The translations under genes were made by a program, and so were the position numbers. From Deltaproteobacteria bacterium (GTDB lineage: Bacteria; Desulfobacterota; Syntrophia; Syntrophales; Smithellaceae), in the NCBI GenBank assembly GCA_009668925.1, contig SBEK01000150.1:1-6361 (forward strand): DNA of 6,361 nt, read 5' to 3'. Below the pieces are notes generated by a model that had not been told where the DNA came from, did not search any database, and worked only from the letters and a program-made list of their open reading frames with translations. Position 1 is the stretch's first letter. Each line of letters opens with the position of its first letter. Below are positions 5,466-6,361 of this stretch, piece by piece.

Positions 5466-5537
5466 GTTCTGTCTTACCGCCGAAGGTGCGTTCTTTCTTG
5501 CGAGGAGCCGTGTGATTTGATCCCCGATTCCCGATGC

Positions 5538-6302
5538 TCAACTGAACCTTGAGAAGTCCGGCTTGCGGCGTTCGAAGAAGGCGGCAAACGCTTCTTTGGC
5601 TTCCGGCGCCTGCAGCATGGCGCTGAAGTGCTCGTTTTCCTCGATCATCTGAGCAACGACCGCGTCCGCGTTGCGCGCCTTCATCAGGCGCTTGGTTGTG
5701 CGCAAAGAAGACGGCGGCAGATACACCAATTTTGCCGCCTGGGCATACGCGTAAGCCATCAGATCGGCGGACGGGAGCACTTTATTGACCAGGCCCATCT
5801 CGAAGGCCTGTTCGGCGGTGAAAGGCTCTCCGAATAGCAGCAGTTCGGCCGTTCGGTTATATCCGATTAATTCCGGCAGCAGTTTGCTCGACGCGAATTC
5901 GGGGCACAGCCCGAGTTTGGCAAACGGCATCGAAAACTTGGTCTCGCGGGCGGCATAAATCTGATCACAGTGCAAAAGCATGGTCACGCCGATGCCGATG
6001 GCCATTCCGGATACGGCGGCCATCACGGGTTTGGCCGCCGTGCTGAGATTGCGCATAAACTGAGCCACCGGCCGTTCTTCAACGCTTTCTTTGGCGTTCA
6101 TGAAGTCTTCCAGATCGTTGCCGGCCGAAAACATTTCCGGCTGGCCGCAAAACAGGATGACGCGCACGGCCGGATCCTTTTCGCCGTCGGCGATCGCATC
6201 CGCCATCATTTTGTACATAGCGGCCGTAATCGAATTTTTCTTGTCCGGGCGGTTGAACTGAATGGTCAGAACCCCGTCCTTTTTGCTGGTGATGATGTCC
6301 AT
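5538..6302 (-). CDS. Crotonase-family protein, probable enoyl-CoA isomerase rather than hydratase
   Basis: A 254-residue enoyl-CoA hydratase/isomerase superfamily protein, full length for the family. The two oxyanion-hole segments are present: FSAGNDLEDF (58-67) and SGMAIGIGVTMLLHCD (98-113). The two hydratase glutamates (Glu144 and Glu164 of rat enoyl-CoA hydratase) align with Thr107 and Phe127, so water addition by the classical mechanism is unlikely. Glu135 in LGLCPEFASS (130-139) matches the catalytic Glu of peroxisomal-type delta3-delta2-enoyl-CoA isomerases (ECI2/PECI, SPEG segment). I therefore favour double-bond isomerisation, as needed for beta-oxidation of unsaturated acids. ATG 6302 has AAGGGAG at a normal distance. 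It is convergent with the thioesterase gene, and no clear terminator was seen between them. Alternatives are other crotonase activities that do not need the two glutamates. Confidence 0.88.
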   Translation of the reverse strand: MDIITSKKDGVLTIQFNRPDKKNSITAAMYKMMADAIADGEKDPAVRVILFCGQPEMFSAGNDLEDFMNAKESVEERPVAQFMRNLSTAAKPVMAAVSGMAIGIGVTMLLHCDQIYAARETKFSMPFAKLGLCPEFASSKLLPELIGYNRTAELLLFGEPFTAEQAFEMGLVNKVLPSADLMAYAYAQAAKLVYLPPSSLRTTKRLMKARNADAVVAQMIEENEHFSAMLQAPEAKEAFAAFFERRKPDFSRFS

Positions 6303-6361
6303 ATTTTCTCCCTTAAAGGTTTAGTCTAATGTTCATGATCCCGGTGACCGTTTGCCGGCAC

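Noticed and set aside
5466..5537. Bidirectional terminator between the convergent thioesterase and crotonase genes
   Set aside because: No stable stem with a T tract is visible in this 72-base gap on either strand.
6326..6361. Possible 3' end of another minus-strand gene (frame ending ...GHRDHEH then TAG)
   Set aside because: Only 11 codons are visible and they match no family I recognise, so an open frame this short is not evidence of a gene.

Overview
The window looks like a piece of a Gram-negative bacterial chromosome with moderately GC-rich genes. The mix of an NDP-forming acyl-CoA synthetase, a crotonase, a hotdog thioesterase and a lipoprotein beta-propeller would fit an acid-degrading or syntrophic Desulfobacterota-type organism. 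That placement is an inference from gene content, not a phylogenetic result. Nearly everything is on the minus strand; only the thioesterase is on the plus strand.

Left part (1-976), reading on the minus strand: a MarR-family regulator (449-859, TTG start) is followed by the first 98 codons of an ADP/NDP-forming acyl-CoA synthetase that runs off the left edge. A near-perfect AT-rich palindrome overlaps the predicted MarR promoter. A related copy lies just upstream of the synthetase start, so the regulator probably controls itself and its neighbour.

Middle part (977-2365): a tRNA-Arg(ACG) gene with an encoded CCA end has its own promoter and a strong intrinsic terminator. Upstream of it lie a DJ-1/PfpI-family protein resembling isocyanide hydratases and, 13 bases further upstream, a small secreted ricin-type beta-trefoil lectin with three intact repeats. 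The last two may be co-transcribed.

Right-middle part (2401-4885): a 698-residue lipoprotein is built from exactly 14 YVTN-type repeats, which most simply fold as two seven-bladed propellers. A hairpin terminator follows it. The gap between it and the lectin holds the second copy of a diverged intergenic repeat whose first copy lies between the MarR gene and the synthetase.

Right part (4974-6302): a PaaI-like hotdog thioesterase on the plus strand is convergent with a crotonase-fold protein. The crotonase lacks both hydratase glutamates but keeps the glutamate used by delta3-delta2-enoyl-CoA isomerases. With the synthetase, these genes point to acyl-CoA metabolism at both ends, with an unrelated cell-surface protein pair between them. 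I see no mobile element, CRISPR array, phage gene or clear novel defence system. The most unusual items are regulatory sites, the repeat pair and the double propeller.
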